Of a stretch of DNA of 42,852 nt, positions 40,990 to 42,852 are shown piece by piece. The DNA is from a bacterium (GTDB taxonomy: Bacteria; Bacillota_I; Bacilli_A; RF39; UBA660). The position numbers were made by a program, and so were the translations under genes. The notes under the pieces were generated by a model. That model searched no databases, had not been told where the DNA came from, and saw only the letters and a program-made list of their open reading frames with translations. Location of the stretch: positions 1 to 42,852 of the forward strand of contig JAUNFS010000006.1 in NCBI GenBank assembly GCA_030524925.1, given 5' to 3'. Every line of letters begins with the position of its first letter. The stretch's first letter is position 1.

Positions 40990-42852
40990 ATGAGAGAAAA
41001 GTATAGGAAAAGATTGTTAATATATGTTGGAATTTTGTTTTGCTTGATTTCATTAGTTGGTGTGAGTTATGCTGTTTTTAACGGTTATGCTTCACAAAGT
41101 TCAACAAATTCACTTACTGCTACGTGTGTAGAGCTAGTTTTTAGTGGAGAGAACTCCGTTAATTTAACTAATGCTTATCCGATTAGTACTGCGGAAGGTC
41201 TTAAGACGACGCCTTATACTTTTAAGATAAAGAATAATTGTGATAATTATATGCAGTATACAATAATTGCTTCAGTTATTAATACTACAAATGTGCTTGA
41301 TTCTAAGTTTGTTAGAATTGCTTTGGATGGGGATGATGTGGTAAGCCCAACAAATATTAGTGTTTTAAAGAAAATAAATACACCAGCGTCTCTTTCTGGT
41401 TATAGTATTAAAGAAAATTTTGTTTTAAGTGAGACAATGGGAATTAGTAAGAATGAAGAGAAGAACTTTAAGTTTAGAATGTGGCTTGATGGAGATAGTA
41501 GTGAAACTTGGACAAGTGAGCAAGTTGAGGGAATGAATTATCAGTTAAAGATTTCGGTTGTAGCTACTGTTAAGACTAAACCAGCGGATGATTTATATAT
41601 TGCTACTTTAGTTGATGGAGCGGCAAGTAGTTCTTTTCCGACAACTGATGAGTATGATGCGAGCGTGGTTTGTGAAAATGAAAGTGGAACAATTAATACA
41701 GGAGCAACAATTACTTGGAGTGATAATAAGTGGAAGCTAGCAATTGACGATGTTTCTACTGGGGAAACTACATGTACTGTTAAGTTTGTTGAAAGTAAAG
41801 TTAAATTACTGGCCGATGCTATTAAGGGTAAGAATAATAAAAATGTTTCGGTTGTTCAAACAACGCCAGGTTCTGCAGCATCAACTTCTACTGAGGCAGT
41901 TTTAGCAAGTACACAAGATGATTATGGAACTAGCTATTATTTTAGAGGTGCAGTAGAAAATAATTATGTAGAGTACGCTAATATGTGCTGGAGGATAGTA
42001 AGAATAACTGGAAATGGTGCTATAAAATTAGTTCTATATAATTATAATGGATTAACTAGTACTAATAATACTCTAGCAAGTAGTACACCTTGTAATGTAA
42101 CTGGAAACGATTATGCCTTTGCAAGATATGAAGGAGATACTTATACATCAACATTTAATTCAAGTTATAAAGATAATGCTTATGTAGGATTTATGTATGG
42201 CACGGCAGGAGCAAGTTCTTATACAGCTGCTCATGCTAATACTAATCCAAGTACTATGCTTACTAATCTAAATAAATGGTATACAAATGTACTTTCTAAG
42301 CAAGCCGGTTTTAATGATAGTCAGTTAGCAGATACAATATGGTGCAATGATAAGAGTGTAGTAACTGACACAACATTTAAACCTGGTAATTGGACTTTAG
42401 GTACAAATTATGGTTATGCAACTAATAAGAATTATTATAGCGCCACTAAAAGATTGGTACAAGCATCATCATGGAGTGCAGGAGGAACAGGACCTAGTCT
42501 AATATGTCCAAATGATAATAATGGAGGAAAGTTATCAAAGTTTACTGTAAGTGACACAACATATGGTAATGGAGCATTAAGTGGTTATGCTAAAGTTGGA
42601 TTGCTTACTGCAGATGAAATAGTATTTGCTGGTGGTGCTGCATACATGCCAAATTCAACATATTATATAAAAGGTAATGCTAGTTCAAATTATTGGCGGG
42701 CTTTGTCTCCGGGCTACTTTTATGGCGACGACGCTCTCGTTTGGGTTGCTTATGGCGGCGACGGCAGCATTGGCGACGGCTACGTTTACAGCGACATCGG
42801 CGTGCGTCCATCTTTATCACTTAGCTCTGGAGTTAAAATATCTGCCGGTGAT
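40990..42852 (+). CDS. Second large surface protein (partial), candidate target of a diversity-generating retroelement
   Basis: The frame is open from ATG 40990 (GGAGG six nt upstream) to the window end, 621 codons without a stop. The N-terminus, MREKYRKRLLIYVGILF through GVSYAVFNGYASQSS, matches the protein at 7478 closely. So do TTPYTFKIKN, YYFRGAVENN, CWRIVRITGNG, TIWCNDKS and CPNDNNGGKLSKF. It is exported and SipW-dependent-like. The final visible domain, NYWRALSPG...GVRPSLSL, is C-type-lectin/DUF6273-like. Its codons turn GC-rich from about 42694, unlike the rest of the gene. The C-terminus lies beyond the window. Confidence 0.88.
   Translation, partial: MREKYRKRLLIYVGILFCLISLVGVSYAVFNGYASQSSTNSLTATCVELVFSGENSVNLTNAYPISTAEGLKTTPYTFKIKNNCDNYMQYTIIASVINTTNVLDSKFVRIALDGDDVVSPTNISVLKKINTPASLSGYSIKENFVLSETMGISKNEEKNFKFRMWLDGDSSETWTSEQVEGMNYQLKISVVATVKTKPADDLYIATLVDGAASSSFPTTDEYDASVVCENESGTINTGATITWSDNKWKLAIDDVSTGETTCTVKFVESKVKLLADAIKGKNNKNVSVVQTTPGSAASTSTEAVLASTQDDYGTSYYFRGAVENNYVEYANMCWRIVRITGNGAIKLVLYNYNGLTSTNNTLASSTPCNVTGNDYAFARYEGDTYTSTFNSSYKDNAYVGFMYGTAGASSYTAAHANTNPSTMLTNLNKWYTNVLSKQAGFNDSQLADTIWCNDKSVVTDTTFKPGNWTLGTNYGYATNKNYYSATKRLVQASSWSAGGTGPSLICPNDNNGGKLSKFTVSDTTYGNGALSGYAKVGLLTADEIVFAGGAAYMPNSTYYIKGNASSNYWRALSPGYFYGDDALVWVAYGGDGSIGDGYVYSDIGVRPSLSLSSGVKISAGD
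42694..42810 (+). other. GC-rich, adenine-poor C-terminal segment, candidate DGR variable region
   Basis: By hand count about 61% G+C over 117 nt. Codons here are mostly NNC (GGC, GAC, CTC, AGC, TAC, ATC), while elsewhere in the gene T or A endings dominate. Replacement of AAC codons at their As would give exactly this set. The position, at the end of a lectin-like domain just before VRPS, is where DGR variable regions lie. No reverse transcriptase or template repeat is in the window; they would be expected downstream. Confidence 0.6.

Noticed and set aside
1-42852. Reverse transcriptase or template repeat for the suspected DGR inside the window
   Set aside because: No open frame shows reverse transcriptase motifs (no YxDD context), and I found no second copy of the GC-rich segment at 42694-42810.
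1-42852. Mycoplasma-type code with TGA as Trp, suggested by the low GC content
   Set aside because: TGA terminates real genes, for example cca at 29318-29320 and trmH-family at its end, and Trp is TGG throughout.
1-42852. CRISPR array or complete insertion sequence
   Set aside because: No regularly spaced repeat-spacer series and no transposase frame are visible; the only tandem repeat is the two-unit 49-nt element at 16535-16632.

Overview
The window comes from the chromosome of a very AT-rich, endospore-forming Bacillota (Firmicutes). It uses the standard bacterial code: TGA ends real genes such as cca, and Trp is TGG. Gene content is typical of low-GC Gram-positives: a proline T-box, a recU/PBP1 pair, EngB and Der GTPases, a DnaD-domain protein, pyruvate phosphate dikinase, a BceRSAB-type module, and a spoIIIAH-gerE-gerM cluster. 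I place it among the uncultured gut-type low-GC Bacillota, but the sequence alone does not fix the genus.

Layout. 1-5.8 kb: tRNA-Met, an HD-domain protein, a T-box-controlled short-form prolyl-tRNA synthetase with a possible leader peptide, a small protein, 3-methyladenine glycosylase I and a P2-type cation ATPase. 5.8-12.2 kb: cell-surface proteins, including a large SipW-dependent-like protein whose promoter spacer holds nine Gs, then XerD and two poorly known proteins. 12.2-16.4 kb: ppdK and two DUF4230-like proteins, one a lipoprotein. 16.4-18.0 kb: decayed accessory DNA, consisting of a type III toxin-antitoxin relic (promoter, two pseudoknot repeats, terminator, broken toxin gene) and a frameshifted MATE/flippase-like gene on the minus strand. 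18.1-22.8 kb: antimicrobial-peptide sensing and resistance (response regulator, histidine kinase, ABC ATPase, permease). 22.8-24.9 kb: TfoX-N protein and the sporulation genes. 24.9-28.2 kb: a bacteriocin region with a C39-peptidase ABC exporter and two overlapping double-glycine peptides, preceded by a PF06541-like membrane protein that lies between 42-nt imperfect inverted repeats. 28.2-40.9 kb: housekeeping genes (cca, dnaD-like, nth, PBP1, recU, engB, der, TrmH-family methyltransferase, rimM, trmD) with some unusual members: an orphan pseudopilin and a GDPD-like protein with no catalytic residues. 41.0 kb to the end: a second large surface protein, paralogous to the 7.5-9.7 kb one and cut by the window edge. 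Its last visible stretch turns abruptly GC-rich, with codons ending in C, as expected for the variable region of a diversity-generating retroelement (DGR) target.

The main theme is surface variation and peptide competition. Two paralogous surface proteins seem to vary by different routes: promoter slippage at a poly-G tract, and probable adenine-directed hypermutation. The cell also appears to make a two-peptide bacteriocin and carries a Bce-type detoxification module a few kilobases away. No reverse transcriptase, CRISPR array or complete insertion sequence is visible in the window.
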